From CBDCXF01 sp965223755 (lineage in GTDB: Bacteria > Acidobacteriota > Thermoanaerobaculia > Multivoradales > JAHEKO01), in contig CBDCXF010000001.1 of assembly GCA_965223755.1 (NCBI GenBank), positions 310,001 through 374,000 of the forward strand: a DNA stretch of 64,000 nucleotides, written 5' to 3'. Below are positions 8,684 through 18,399 of this stretch, in pieces. Under the pieces are notes generated by a model. The model had not been told where the DNA came from. It was given only the letters and a program-made list of their open reading frames with translations, and did no database searches. The translations under genes were made by a program, and so were the position numbers. Position 1 is the stretch's first letter; every line of letters starts with the position of its first letter.

Positions 8684-9793
8684 GTGTCGGACAATCCACT
8701 GCAAAGACTCAGCGATCAAGGCCAAGCGGTATGGCTGGATTACATTCGGCGCGACATGCTCCTCGATGGGGAGCTGCAGCGTCTCGTCGAGGAGGACGCG
8801 GTTTCCGGTGTGACCAGCAATCCAGCGATCTTTGACAAGGCGATCGCGGGAAGCAATCTCTACGACGTGGCCATCCGCGACTTCGAGCGCTCCCATCCTG
8901 ACGCGCCCGTCAATGACGTCTACGAAAGTTTGGCGGTGGCCGACATCCGTATGGCCGCGGACGTCCTGCGCCCGGTCTACGACCGCACCGAAGGCGCCGA
9001 TGGCTTCGTCAGCTTGGAGGTCTCGCCGCATCTGGCGGATGACACTGAGACCACCATCGACCGTGCCCATCACCTGCGCGCCGCAGTGGATCGGCCCAAC
9101 GTCATGATCAAAGTGCCTGCGACGGCAGCCGGTATCCCGGCGATCGAGGAACTGATCGCATCCGGTGTCCACGTCAACGTCACTTTGATGTTCTCGCTCA
9201 CTGATTACGAAGCGGTTGCCCAGGCTTATTTGTCCGGGGTACGGAGAGCCGAAAATCCCTCTCAGGTGTCGTCGGTGGCATCGTTCTTTGTCAGCCGGGT
9301 CGACAGCAAGGTCGACGCGGCTCTTGAAGAGACCGGTACCGATCGAGCCCTGGCCTTGCGTGGACGTATCGCCATCGCCAACAGCAAGCTCGCCTACGCT
9401 CGCTACAAGCAGTTGTTTGAAGGCGAGGCCTTTGCTGACCTGCAGGCAGCCGGCGCCCGGCCGCAAAGGCTGCTATGGGCCAGTACCAGCACCAAGAACC
9501 CTGACTATCGGGATGTGCTTTACGTCGAAGAGTTGATCGGGCCCAACACCGTCAACACCATACCGCCCAAGACTTTGGACGCTTTTCGCGATCATGGACT
9601 CGTCCGCCGCAGTCTCGACGAGGGGGTCGCCGAAGCCGCACAGGTATTGTCAGACTTGGCTGATATCGGCATCGACCTCGATGAGGCCACTGCAACCTTG
9701 CAACGTGAAGGAGTCGAGAAATTCGTCGTTCCGTTCGATAATTTGTTGGCGACGATCGATGAACGGCGTTCTGCCTTGGCCGCAGCCAGCTAA
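8684..9793 (+). CDS. tal: Transaldolase
   Basis: 369 residues, the length of the long TalB/actinobacterial-type transaldolases. Features are GVTSNPAIFDKAI near the N-terminus, SLEVSPHLADDTE, the Schiff-base lysine in NVMIKVPAT, and LWASTSTKNPDY. It transfers a dihydroxyacetone unit between sugar phosphates in the non-oxidative pentose phosphate pathway (cytoplasm). The GTG start is chosen because CGGAGGAAC lies 7 bases before it; the frame is open much further upstream but through the antisense of the lipoprotein gene. It is the first gene of tal-pgi-gnd-zwf-pgl. A -10-like TACAAT lies at 8633. Confidence 0.95.
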   Translation: MSDNPLQRLSDQGQAVWLDYIRRDMLLDGELQRLVEEDAVSGVTSNPAIFDKAIAGSNLYDVAIRDFERSHPDAPVNDVYESLAVADIRMAADVLRPVYDRTEGADGFVSLEVSPHLADDTETTIDRAHHLRAAVDRPNVMIKVPATAAGIPAIEELIASGVHVNVTLMFSLTDYEAVAQAYLSGVRRAENPSQVSSVASFFVSRVDSKVDAALEETGTDRALALRGRIAIANSKLAYARYKQLFEGEAFADLQAAGARPQRLLWASTSTKNPDYRDVLYVEELIGPNTVNTIPPKTLDAFRDHGLVRRSLDEGVAEAAQVLSDLADIGIDLDEATATLQREGVEKFVVPFDNLLATIDERRSALAAAS

Positions 9794-9864
9794 GGCTGGT
9801 CAATGATCGACAAACCACAGCCCCGAACCTAGACCGCAGCCTCGAACCTGGACCTCATCCTCGA

Positions 9865-11535
9865 ATGGCGCCTCCGGTAACCCCTGACTTCTCGGTTTCT
9901 CTTGGCGAGCTCGCGGAACCGGTCGACCGACGCCTGCGCAAGTGGCGTCATGACGACATCGCCGCCAGCTTGGTGGCAAAAGAAGGCGCCCTGTGGTCGG
10001 TGGCCGAACCTCCGGAGTTGCTGGATCGCTTGGGCTGGTTGGATCTTCCGCGGCGGCCGCAAGGCGAACTCGCCGAAATTACCCAGTTTTCCCAACAGGT
10101 GCGTGAAGATGGGTTCTCCCACGTCGTGGTTCTGGGTATGGGAGGATCCAGCTTGGCCCCGGAGGTCTTTGCTCAGACCTTTGGCGCTCCCGCAGCGAGC
10201 CTCGAAGTACTGGACTCGACCCACCCTTCAGAGATTCGAGCCGCAGTCGAGGGTCTCGACTTAGGCCGGACTTTTTTCGTCGTGGCGAGCAAGTCCGGCT
10301 CGACCCTGGAGACCTTGTCCCTGTTCAGGTTTTTCCGTCAGCGCTTGTTGGACGTGGGGCTCGATCCGGCCGAACACATGGTGGCGATTACCGATCCGGG
10401 TAGTGCTCTAAGCGAAGAGGCATTGAGCGGATCGTTTCTGCGGGTCTGGGAAGCGAATCCGGAAGTTGGCGGGCGTTACAGCGCGCTCACTCGCTTCGGA
10501 CTTTTGCCTGCCTCTCTGTGCGGTGTCGACATCGGCGCGCTTGTCGCCCGCGCCGGGGTGGCGAGAGACATGCTCGATGGTTCCATGGAGGAACGCATCG
10601 AGGTGTTGCGCCTCGGGGCGATTCTGGGCGAAGCCGCCGTCGCTGGGCGCAACAAGCTGACCTTTGTCACTGGGCGCGGCTTGCAATTGTTCCCCGATTG
10701 GATCGAACAACTAGTTGCCGAGAGCCTCGGAAAACGCGGCCGCGGCGTCGTACCGGTCATCAACGAGCCGATCGCGTCGGCCAAGGGTTACGGTGCCGAC
10801 CGGTTGTTTGTGAGCCTGGAGTTGGCGGGCGAGGACAACACCGCCAAGGCCGATCTGCTTGAAGAACTGCGCACGCGCCATCCGGTGGTACGGATCGAGT
10901 TGGCGGGGGCCGAGGATCTTGGGTTCGAGATGTTCCGCTGGCAGGTCGCGGTTGCGTCTGCGGCGACCATCCTTGGCGTGCATCCGTTCAACCAGCCCGA
11001 TGTTGAAGCCGCCAAACGCCTGGCGCGATTGAATCTGCAGGGCGAGGGACCGGATGCGGAAGCCAAAGACGGCCTGTGGGAGGCGGACTTCGCCTCCGAA
11101 GAAGAAACAGATCGCGTGCTCAAAGCTTGGTTGCGTGGAGCGACGGCGAATGGCTACTTTGGCATCCACGCCTATTTGCCTCGCTCACCCGAGTTGGACG
11201 CCGCAGTTCGTCTATTACGCGCGGAACTGACGCAGAGCTTTCGACTCGCCACGACCTTCGGGTACGGACCTCGGTTTCTGCACTCAACCGGACAACTGCA
11301 CAAAGGCGGCCCCAACAACGGTCTGTTTTTGCAGTTGGTCGACGTCCCTGACGGCGACCTGTCCATTCCGGAATCCGAGACCGACTTTGGCGCTGTAATC
11401 CAGGCTCAAGCACGCGGGGATGCCGAGGCTCTCTACAGCCGACGACAGTGGGTCTTGCGCGTCCAGATCGGCAACGACGCGGTAGCTGCGGTTGAACGGC
11501 TGACAAAGTGGCTGGCCGCCGAGCGTCTTGGTTAA
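9865..11535 (+). CDS. pgi: Glucose-6-phosphate isomerase
   Basis: 556 residues. The sequence has the Pgi SIS-domain phosphate-binding signatures VVLGMGGSSLAPEVF and VASKSGSTLETLS, and the C-terminal FGYGPRFLHSTGQLHKGGPNNG region. It belongs to the long Pgi type that in some phyla is fused to the C-terminus of transaldolase; here the two are separate, with 71 bases between tal and pgi. It interconverts glucose-6-P and fructose-6-P. No Shine-Dalgarno is visible, and a short repeat (CCTCGAACCTGGACC, CCTCGAA) sits in the leader. Translation could also be coupled to tal. Confidence 0.93.
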   Translation: MAPPVTPDFSVSLGELAEPVDRRLRKWRHDDIAASLVAKEGALWSVAEPPELLDRLGWLDLPRRPQGELAEITQFSQQVREDGFSHVVVLGMGGSSLAPEVFAQTFGAPAASLEVLDSTHPSEIRAAVEGLDLGRTFFVVASKSGSTLETLSLFRFFRQRLLDVGLDPAEHMVAITDPGSALSEEALSGSFLRVWEANPEVGGRYSALTRFGLLPASLCGVDIGALVARAGVARDMLDGSMEERIEVLRLGAILGEAAVAGRNKLTFVTGRGLQLFPDWIEQLVAESLGKRGRGVVPVINEPIASAKGYGADRLFVSLELAGEDNTAKADLLEELRTRHPVVRIELAGAEDLGFEMFRWQVAVASAATILGVHPFNQPDVEAAKRLARLNLQGEGPDAEAKDGLWEADFASEEETDRVLKAWLRGATANGYFGIHAYLPRSPELDAAVRLLRAELTQSFRLATTFGYGPRFLHSTGQLHKGGPNNGLFLQLVDVPDGDLSIPESETDFGAVIQAQARGDAEALYSRRQWVLRVQIGNDAVAAVERLTKWLAAERLG

Positions 11536-11600
11536 GCGCAGCTAAAGGCAGCGTCCGGCGTAGCGACTTGCGAAACCATTCGGCAACAGAGGGAAACGCC

Positions 11601-12515
11601 ATGCGAATTGGAATGATCGGTTTGGGCAAGATGGGCGCCAACATGAGTTTGCGTCTGATGCGCGGTGGCCATGAGGTAATCGGCTTCGATCTGCAAGAAG
11701 AGGCGCGCGCCAAGCTGGTCGAGGCCGGTGGTCAGGCTGCCGAGAGTTTGACCGACCTGTCGAGTCAACTTTCTGGTGGGGGGCAAGTCGCAGTCTCGTG
11801 GGTGATGGTCCCAGCCGGGCGCCCGGTCGAGCTGACCGTAGAGGCATTGCTGGACGATCTTCCGCCCGGCTCGATCATTGTGGACGGCGGCAATTCGAAC
11901 TACCAAGAGACCATGGCGCGTGCCCGGCGGGTGGCCGACGCTGGACTCGAGTACGTGGACGTGGGCACTAGCGGCGGAGTCTGGGGCCTCAGTCAGGGGT
12001 ACAGCATGATGGTCGGGGGCAGCGCCTCGGCAGTCGAGACCTTGAAACCGATTCTGGAAACGTTGGCGCCCTCCGCCGGCGAAGGATGGGGCCATGTCGG
12101 TCCATCGGGCTCAGGACATTTCGTCAAGATGATCCACAACGGCATCGAATACGGCCTGATGCAGGCCTACGCCGAAGGGTTCGGAATTCTGGGACGGAAA
12201 GAAGAATTTGACCTCGATCTGCACCAGGTGGCGGAAATCTGGCGGCACGGTTCGGTGGTGCGCAGTTGGCTGCTCGACCTGACGGCGCGTGCGCTGGCGG
12301 AAAATCCCGATATGGAGGGACTGGAGCCCTGGGTCAACGACTCGGGCGAAGGGCGCTGGACGGTGCAGGAGGCGATCGACCTGGACGCTCCCGCACCGGT
12401 CATCACCCTGGCCTTGATTGAACGGCTTTCGTCTCGCGATTCGGACTCTTACTCCCACCGGCTGCTGGCCGCCATGCGCAACCAGTTCGGCGGGCATGCG
12501 GTGAAGAAGTCGTGA
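11601..12515 (+). CDS. gnd: 6-phosphogluconate dehydrogenase, short decarboxylating type
   Basis: 304 residues, the short (YqeC/GndA-like) class rather than the about 470-residue E. coli form. The N-terminal Rossmann motif GMIGLGKMGANM is followed by DGGNSNYQE, the substrate loop VGTSGGVWGL and the catalytic segment KMIHNGIEYGLMQAYAEGF (Lys and Asn). It converts 6-phosphogluconate to ribulose-5-P and CO2; family members of this size usually prefer NAD. The start has GAGGGAA upstream. The stop overlaps the GTG of zwf (GTGA). Confidence 0.93.
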   Translation: MRIGMIGLGKMGANMSLRLMRGGHEVIGFDLQEEARAKLVEAGGQAAESLTDLSSQLSGGGQVAVSWVMVPAGRPVELTVEALLDDLPPGSIIVDGGNSNYQETMARARRVADAGLEYVDVGTSGGVWGLSQGYSMMVGGSASAVETLKPILETLAPSAGEGWGHVGPSGSGHFVKMIHNGIEYGLMQAYAEGFGILGRKEEFDLDLHQVAEIWRHGSVVRSWLLDLTARALAENPDMEGLEPWVNDSGEGRWTVQEAIDLDAPAPVITLALIERLSSRDSDSYSHRLLAAMRNQFGGHAVKKS

Positions 12516-13954
12516 CCACGGCAACCTTGCCTCCACATACCTTTCTCCTCCTCGGTGGTACCGGGGATCTCACGCGCCGCAAACTCTTACCGGCGCTGTA
12601 CAAACTGCACCACAGCGGCGCCCTGGCGTCCGAGCACTGCATTGTCGCCGTTTCGCGCGACCAAGAGATGAGCGACGAAAGCTTTCGAGCATGGAGCGCT
12701 GCGGCGCTTGAGGCGGCCGGAATCGACCCCGAACCTTCGTGGTGCAGTCACTGTCTGCACCACATCGCGGTGACCGACGACGGCGGTTATGCATCGCTGG
12801 CGGCAACCGTACGCAGGCTGGAAGGTGACTCCGAAGCCGCCAATCGTGTCTTCTATATGGCAGTGCCGCCGCGGGCGTTCGGGCCGGCTACCGACGCTTT
12901 GGCGTCCGAGCGATTGCATCAAACCGACGGTTGGGCGCGCTTGGTGGTGGAGAAGCCGTTTGGCGAAGATCTGGAATCTGCGGTGGCGCTCAACCATCGT
13001 CTGCATCGACACTTCAGCGAAGAGCAGATCTATCGCATCGACCATTATTTGGGCAAGGAAACGGTACAGAACCTTTTGGTTTTCCGCTTCGCCAACGCCA
13101 TGTTCGAGTCGCTGTGGAATCGCAGTCATATCGATAACGTGCAAATCACGGTGGCGGAAACAGTCGGCGTTGGAGGTCGATCCGGCTACTACGACGGTGT
13201 TGGCGCCCTGCGGGACATGGTGCAGAACCATTTGGCGCAGTTGATGACCCTAACGGCGATGGAAATTCCGGCTGCATACGACGCTTCGGCGGTGCGGCAC
13301 GAAAAGGTCAAGGTGCTCCGGGCAGTGCGCGAGATTCAGCCGGATGACGTGATCTTCGGTCAGTACACGGCAGGTGAGGTTAACGGTCAGCAAGTGCCCG
13401 CCTATCGAGATGAAGAAGGCAACCCCGTCGACTCGCGCACTGAGACCTATGTTGCCTTGGGGCTCAAGATCGACAACTGGCGTTGGCAGGGCGTTCCTTT
13501 TTACCTGCGCACGGGTAAGCGCATGGCACAACGCACGACTCAAATTGCGGTGACGTTCAAACGTCCGCCAATCAGCCTCTTCAAGGATCTCAGTTGGCGG
13601 GAGATCGACCACGACGTGCTGCTCATTACCCTGCAGCCAAACGAGGGCTTTTCGCTGTTTTTCGATCTCAAACGCCCCGGAGAACCGTTGCAGATTGAAA
13701 AGATGCCGCTTGAGTTCCGCTACGAAGAGGCCTTTGGCGAACTTCCAGATGCTTACACGACCTTGCTGGTCGACATTCTCTCTGGCGACCAGACTCTATT
13801 CGTGCATGCCGATGAGGTGGAAGCGTCGTGGCGGCTGCTCACTCCGCTGCTGGACCGCAACATTCAGGCTCATACTTATGCGGCGGGCAGTTGGGGGCCC
13901 CGCGAAGCGGACCGGCTGGTGGCGCGCCACGGTGGCCTATGGCGGACCTTCTGA
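12512..13954 (+). CDS. zwf: Glucose-6-phosphate 1-dehydrogenase
   Basis: 480 residues. N-terminal nucleotide-binding motif LLGGTGDLTRRKLLPALY, active-site RIDHYLGKETVQN (catalytic His-Asp/Lys), and the C-terminal FYLRTGKRM segment are all present. It oxidises glucose-6-P to 6-phosphogluconolactone. The GTG start overlaps the gnd stop by four bases, and the 3' end overlaps pgl by 16 bases, so translational coupling within the operon is likely. Confidence 0.95.
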   Translation: MTTATLPPHTFLLLGGTGDLTRRKLLPALYKLHHSGALASEHCIVAVSRDQEMSDESFRAWSAAALEAAGIDPEPSWCSHCLHHIAVTDDGGYASLAATVRRLEGDSEAANRVFYMAVPPRAFGPATDALASERLHQTDGWARLVVEKPFGEDLESAVALNHRLHRHFSEEQIYRIDHYLGKETVQNLLVFRFANAMFESLWNRSHIDNVQITVAETVGVGGRSGYYDGVGALRDMVQNHLAQLMTLTAMEIPAAYDASAVRHEKVKVLRAVREIQPDDVIFGQYTAGEVNGQQVPAYRDEEGNPVDSRTETYVALGLKIDNWRWQGVPFYLRTGKRMAQRTTQIAVTFKRPPISLFKDLSWREIDHDVLLITLQPNEGFSLFFDLKRPGEPLQIEKMPLEFRYEEAFGELPDAYTTLLVDILSGDQTLFVHADEVEASWRLLTPLLDRNIQAHTYAAGSWGPREADRLVARHGGLWRTF

Positions 13955-14697
13955 CAGGCTCCGGAGTCGAGATTCGCGTCCTGCCGTCGGTCGAGCGGGT
14001 CGCGGAATACACGGCCGGCGTCATGACCCGGGTGCTCAGTCGGTGCGTGGCTGAGGCTGGGCGAGCGGTGGTGTCGCTGGCGGGCGGAACGACTCCACGG
14101 GCCGCCTACGACCGCCTATGTCGTTTTCCAGGAATCGATGGAGTCTTTTGGGTGATCGGCGATGAGCGCTTCGTGCCTGTCGACAGCGAACAAAGCAATC
14201 AGCGGATGTTGCGCGAACGGCTGTTCGAGCCGCTGGCTATCGAAGAAAGCAACATTCTCACTCCGAATCTGCACCTCGAGGGGGCCGCGGCGGTCGAGGC
14301 TTATGGGGAGCAACTGCGTGAGCGCCTTGGAGCCGAATGGACCTTGGATCTCAGTCTTCTGGGTATTGGCGCAGACGGGCATACGGCGTCTTTGTTCCCT
14401 GGTGACTACGACCCGTACGCCACAGACGCCGCGGTCTTGGCGCGCGCGCCACAGGCTCCTTTCCGCCGAATCAGTCTTTCGCTCTCAACACTCAACCGAG
14501 CTCGAATGACGATCGTCCTTGCCGTCGGAAAGCAAAAAGCTGAAGCTGTGCGGCGCGCGATCGCGGAGCCCCCGAACCGTGAGATTCCTGCGTCGCAACT
14601 CAAACCCGATGCAGGTCGGCTGCTGTGGGTTGTGGATCGAGCGGCAGCCTCGGACTTCTGTCACTCGGGCAGTGAGTCTCGTTGTCAGAACGGGTGA
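13939..14697 (+). CDS. pgl: 6-phosphogluconolactonase
   Basis: 252 residues from the ATG at 13939. Family signatures: VSLAGGTTPRAAYD, VIGDERFVP, and GIGADGHTASLFPG, the last holding catalytic and phosphate-binding residues. It hydrolyses the lactone made by Zwf and completes the oxidative branch in this operon. The start lies inside zwf, in another frame; the longer in-frame start at 13828 would add non-family residues. A short gap with a possible -10 (TAGAAT) follows before the DUF1820 gene. Confidence 0.92.
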   Translation: MADLLTGSGVEIRVLPSVERVAEYTAGVMTRVLSRCVAEAGRAVVSLAGGTTPRAAYDRLCRFPGIDGVFWVIGDERFVPVDSEQSNQRMLRERLFEPLAIEESNILTPNLHLEGAAAVEAYGEQLRERLGAEWTLDLSLLGIGADGHTASLFPGDYDPYATDAAVLARAPQAPFRRISLSLSTLNRARMTIVLAVGKQKAEAVRRAIAEPPNREIPASQLKPDAGRLLWVVDRAAASDFCHSGSESRCQNG

Positions 14698-14758
14698 TCG
14701 CCGTTGCCGACTCGATAGAATGTCGGCTCTGACAGTTTGCTGACAATGGGAATTACCG

Positions 14759-15100
14759 GTGCCGAAAGAGAAAAAAAGCCTGTACAAAGTGATGTTCTTT
14801 AACCAAGGCGAGGTCTACGAGGTCTACGCCCGCAGCGTTTCGCAGGGTTCAATGCTCGGCTTCATCGAGATCGAAGAACTGTCTTTTGGCGACGAAGGCA
14901 AGGTCGTTGTCGACCCTTCCAAAGAGCGTCTGGAGCGGGAATTTTCCGGCGTCCGGCGCAGCTACTTACCGATGCACGCGGTGCTGCGCATCGACGAAGT
15001 GGAGGAAGCCGGTAGCGCGCGCATCGTTTCCGGCGCCGAGGAAGGCAATGTGCGCGTCTTTCCGACACCCATCTATACCCCTCGATCCTCAAAAGAGTGA
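14759..15100 (+). CDS. DUF1820 family protein
   Basis: 113 residues, GTG start. The sequence matches the DUF1820 pattern closely: LYKVMFFNQGEVYEVYARSV, GFIEIEELSFGDE, VVVDPSKERLEREF and SYLPMHAVLRIDEVE. The family is small, cytoplasmic and uncharacterised, found mostly in Gram-negative bacteria. It follows the pentose phosphate operon by 61 bases and precedes a perfect palindromic terminator, so it may be co-transcribed or have its own promoter. No function can be assigned. Confidence 0.88.
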   Translation: MPKEKKSLYKVMFFNQGEVYEVYARSVSQGSMLGFIEIEELSFGDEGKVVVDPSKERLEREFSGVRRSYLPMHAVLRIDEVEEAGSARIVSGAEEGNVRVFPTPIYTPRSSKE

Positions 15101-15160
15101 CCTGGATAGGTCATTGTTCCCCTGTCCACTAGCCACTAGCACTAACCACTTCGCATATAA

Positions 15161-15190
15161 AAAAAGGCCGGGAAATTTCCCGGCCTTTTT
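15161..15190. terminator. Bidirectional intrinsic terminator, perfect 30-bp palindrome
   Basis: Two 15-base arms, AAAAAGGCCGGGAAA and TTTCCCGGCCTTTTT, form a perfect palindrome. It separates the convergent DUF1820 gene (+) and the TonB-dependent receptor (-) and can serve both. Confidence 0.9.
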
Positions 15191-15208
15191 AGAGTCTCTG
15201 GGTACGGG

Positions 15209-17311
15209 CTAGAAGTTGAAATTCAACTGACCCACCACCTTGCGGCTGATGATGTCGCCGAAAACGTGCTGTTGCGCGTCTTCATCGGTGAGGTTCTGTG
15301 CATTGATGGTGATCGAGGTCTTACCCTCGTTGAAACGCCAGCCAAAACCAGCGTTGAGCATGGTGAAGGAGTCAGTGGGTCCGTAGAAACGCGAATCCAA
15401 GATGTCGGTCCAGAATGCCTCGTCCTGATAGTTGGCGTTGGCGTTAAAGAAGAACGAATTACCTTGATACGCGAGGTTGAGGTTACCGCGCAACTCTGGT
15501 GCAAGGTTGACCGCGAGTACTCGATCTCCATTGGGCAAGTTGACCGGATCGATTCCCTCCACTTCCGGCTCATCTTGATACGACACGTTGAAGCCCCAGG
15601 ACCATGCGCCACCCGGGCGGTGATCGAAGGAGAACTCGGCTCCAGTGTCCTTGACGCTGCCGATATTGCGGTAGCTGAAGTTCGAGGGCAGCACTCCTGC
15701 CAAACCGAGCGGCGGCGGAACTGCGAGCACGAAAGCCGGCAGCGGGAACCCTGGAGGAGGATTGGCAGCGCTGTAGAACGCAGAAGTGTAGAAGTCATGA
15801 CTGCCTTCGGTGTCGTTCTCGTAGATCGAGAAGGTAACGGTCTTGTCGCCGAAGGTACCGAGGTAGCCAAACTCAATCGCGTCAAGTTCTTCTTCCTCAA
15901 GCTCGACGTTCCCTCCAGCGACGCTGGGGAAGATGAAGGGCCCAGTCGGCAACGGCGCAACGTTGATGATGACGATATCGAGGTAATTGTTGACCAGAGA
16001 AGGTGACTTAAATGCGCGGTTGAATGAGGCGCGGTAGGTGTGGTTGGGATTGGGCGAGTACATCAAGCTGGTTCGCGGCGAAACGACCGTATCAATGGGG
16101 TCGATATTGTCGACACGGGCGCCAACCAGCCAGCGCCATTTGTCGCCCATGAGGATTTCGTCCTGGATGTAGGCGCCGAACTCCGAGCGGCTGTCCTCGC
16201 CTGGTGCGATGGAAAGGTCGAAGTCGACCTGTCTCACGTTGCCGCCATAGGTCAGGATGTTGCTCGTGCCAATGACGCTGGTGTTGGAGATGTCGACGTT
16301 GGCCGCGGTGGTCTCGAAGATGAAGTCCAACGGGCGGCCGTCGATGCCGACCGTCAGCAGATTGTCGGCATCGCCATCCAAGATGTTGACGAAACCGGTG
16401 ACATTGGCAGCCAACTTGGTCCAGTCAACCTTGAAGTAGGTCATGTCGGCGGTGTCGATGTCGAAGGGGCCGATGCCCGAATGAACGATGCCGTCGGTCC
16501 CAGCCGTTCCGCCCGAGAAGCTCCAAGTCGAGTCGAAGTTCTTGTCGTAGTCGAAGCGGATGTTGAATTTGGGCTGCTCGGTGCCCTCGTTGTCAAACGG
16601 AGGATAAGGGGTGCCGCCTGGGTTGAACGGTCCGGCACTGCCCGGAACCGTACCGGTGGGGCGATCATAGGGGTCCTGCTCGAAGTAGCCAGCTCCGATC
16701 TTGTAGCTCCACTTGTCGCCGGCGCCGGCGCGGTTGATGTTGGCAAACAAGGTGCCCAGTTCGCCCGCGCCGATGGTGATATCTGTGCCCACCATCTCCT
16801 TGGGTCGTTTGGTGATGACATTGATGACGCCGGACATGGCGTTGGCGCCCCAGACGGCCGCTCCTGGGCCGCGCACGACTTCAATCTGCTTGATTTCGCG
16901 CGGATTGGACGGCAAAAAGTCCCACATCACAAAACCGAAGAAGTCCAGGTACAGCGTACGACCGTCGACCAACACCAACTGGCTGGCAGCCAGACTGTTG
17001 GTGGAAGACCGTGTGGTCAACTGCACATCGCGGGCGCTCAACTGGGTGACGTTTACGCCGGGAATGTTGCGCAGCAGGTCGCCGTAGTCGTCTGCGGGAA
17101 TCTGTTCGATATCTTCTGACGACATCACGCTCATCGAAGCCGGAACGTCATGCAGACGCTGCTCTGTTCGGGAAGCGGTGACGACTAAGGTTTCGGTGAT
17201 TTCAGTGAGTTGTTCATCACCATCGCCTTGTGCGTCGTCATCCTGAGCGATCATCGGTACGGCCAATAGGCAGTACGCAACAAGCGAGGCAAGAAAAATC
17301 CGGTTCCTCAT
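15209..17311 (-). CDS. TonB-dependent outer-membrane receptor
   Basis: 700 residues from the ATG at 17311, which has AGGAGG just upstream. A signal peptide (MRNRIFLASLVAYCLLAVPM) is followed by a TonB-box-like ETLVVTASR, a plug domain (VPASMSVMSSEDIEQIP, LVLVDGRTLYLD, IEVVRGPGAAVWGANAMSGVINVIT) and a beta-barrel ending in an aromatic residue (GQLNFNF). It would import a scarce ligand (siderophore, cobalamin, glycan) through the outer membrane with TonB-ExbBD energy. No neighbouring gene reveals the substrate. The gene stands alone, 119 bases from the aldo/keto reductase operon. Confidence 0.9.
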   Translation of the reverse strand: MRNRIFLASLVAYCLLAVPMIAQDDDAQGDGDEQLTEITETLVVTASRTEQRLHDVPASMSVMSSEDIEQIPADDYGDLLRNIPGVNVTQLSARDVQLTTRSSTNSLAASQLVLVDGRTLYLDFFGFVMWDFLPSNPREIKQIEVVRGPGAAVWGANAMSGVINVITKRPKEMVGTDITIGAGELGTLFANINRAGAGDKWSYKIGAGYFEQDPYDRPTGTVPGSAGPFNPGGTPYPPFDNEGTEQPKFNIRFDYDKNFDSTWSFSGGTAGTDGIVHSGIGPFDIDTADMTYFKVDWTKLAANVTGFVNILDGDADNLLTVGIDGRPLDFIFETTAANVDISNTSVIGTSNILTYGGNVRQVDFDLSIAPGEDSRSEFGAYIQDEILMGDKWRWLVGARVDNIDPIDTVVSPRTSLMYSPNPNHTYRASFNRAFKSPSLVNNYLDIVIINVAPLPTGPFIFPSVAGGNVELEEEELDAIEFGYLGTFGDKTVTFSIYENDTEGSHDFYTSAFYSAANPPPGFPLPAFVLAVPPPLGLAGVLPSNFSYRNIGSVKDTGAEFSFDHRPGGAWSWGFNVSYQDEPEVEGIDPVNLPNGDRVLAVNLAPELRGNLNLAYQGNSFFFNANANYQDEAFWTDILDSRFYGPTDSFTMLNAGFGWRFNEGKTSITINAQNLTDEDAQQHVFGDIISRKVVGQLNFNF

Positions 17312-17430
17312 TAGACCTCCTTGGTTGACGTGAGGCAAGCTCACAGGCGGCAAATGGTAGCACGCGAGGGCGTTCAATCGCAGGAGATACACTCGTCCGC
17401 GGCCTTGGGCTAGGGGAAAATTGCGAGGCC

Positions 17431-18399
17431 TCAACCTACGGTTTGGTAGAGACGGGCGATGGCAAGCGCTTCGCGCGCGGCGAGCTCGTTGCCGAGGGTC
17501 AGGGCCGCTCGAGCTTGAGCAAGGTTGCGTTGTCCGAGAAGGACGGAAGCAGATTCAGAATCGGCCAGCAAGCTATCAACCAAGGCGTGCAGAACCGGTT
17601 CAGGATGGTCGGAGAATCGTTCCTGCATCTGCGTAGCGAGTTCGGCAAAGCGGGCCAATTTCTGCGGGTCGGCGAATTCGGGAATGCGGCTACGTACGTC
17701 ACCGGCCGGGAACGTCGGTGGTTGGGCATACTTGCCCAGAAGAACCCCGTGCCTTAGTGGTGAAAAGAAGGCGACGCCGAGATCGTGCTCTCGTACGTAG
17801 GCGGAAAGGCCGCAAGTGACATAGCTGGCATCCAGCAGATTGCGGTAGGGCTGCACCACATCGGGATCGATCACCGGCGCGAGACGCAGGATTTTGTGGG
17901 GATCCCAATCCGACAATCCGATGAAGCGAACCTTGCCTTGCTGCTGCAGATCGCGCACGATCTTGATTGCGTCGTCGAGTCGCGCGTCGCGCGGTCCGAA
18001 ATCACAGTGGTGGAAGTAGTACAGGTCGATGACATCGGTCTGCAAATTTTGCAGCGATTTTTCCGCCTGCTGGCGGATGAGGTCGGGATGGTAGAAGCCT
18101 TCGAAGGACCCCGGCATCCAGCCCACTTTGGTGGCGAGGAAGACCTGATCGCGCGGAATCGTTTTCCACATAGATCCGAGCAGTCGTTCCGAAGCGCCTT
18201 TGCCGTATGAATCCGCAGTGTCCCAATGATTAATTCCTCCCTCGAAAGCGGTGCGCAAAGCGGCTTTGGCGTCACGGTCACGATGCCCTGCCCATCCAAC
18301 TGCACGGCCGCCGGCAACACGTTCGCCGCCGTAAGACCAAGTGCCAACGGCAACGACGGACACCTCTTCTTCGGTGCGGCCGAATCGGATGCGCCTCAC
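17431..18399 (-). CDS. Aldo/keto reductase
   Basis: 322 residues from a GTG at 18399, preceded by AGGAGA and overlapping the antiporter stop (GTGA). The AKR catalytic tetrad is visible: Asp and Tyr in NHWDTADSYGKGASE, Lys in FLATKVGW, His in LYYFHHCDFGP. C-terminal cofactor loop: SVLLGQRNLAQARAAL. It probably reduces carbonyls with NADPH in the cytosol; the substrate is unknown. It is the last gene of the RNase/antiporter/AKR operon. Confidence 0.88.
   Translation of the reverse strand: MRRIRFGRTEEEVSVVAVGTWSYGGERVAGGRAVGWAGHRDRDAKAALRTAFEGGINHWDTADSYGKGASERLLGSMWKTIPRDQVFLATKVGWMPGSFEGFYHPDLIRQQAEKSLQNLQTDVIDLYYFHHCDFGPRDARLDDAIKIVRDLQQQGKVRFIGLSDWDPHKILRLAPVIDPDVVQPYRNLLDASYVTCGLSAYVREHDLGVAFFSPLRHGVLLGKYAQPPTFPAGDVRSRIPEFADPQKLARFAELATQMQERFSDHPEPVLHALVDSLLADSESASVLLGQRNLAQARAALTLGNELAAREALAIARLYQTVG

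Noticed and set aside
16040..17119. Open 359-codon frame on the plus strand
   Set aside because: Antisense shadow of the TonB-dependent receptor; composition is not protein-like and no start signal exists.
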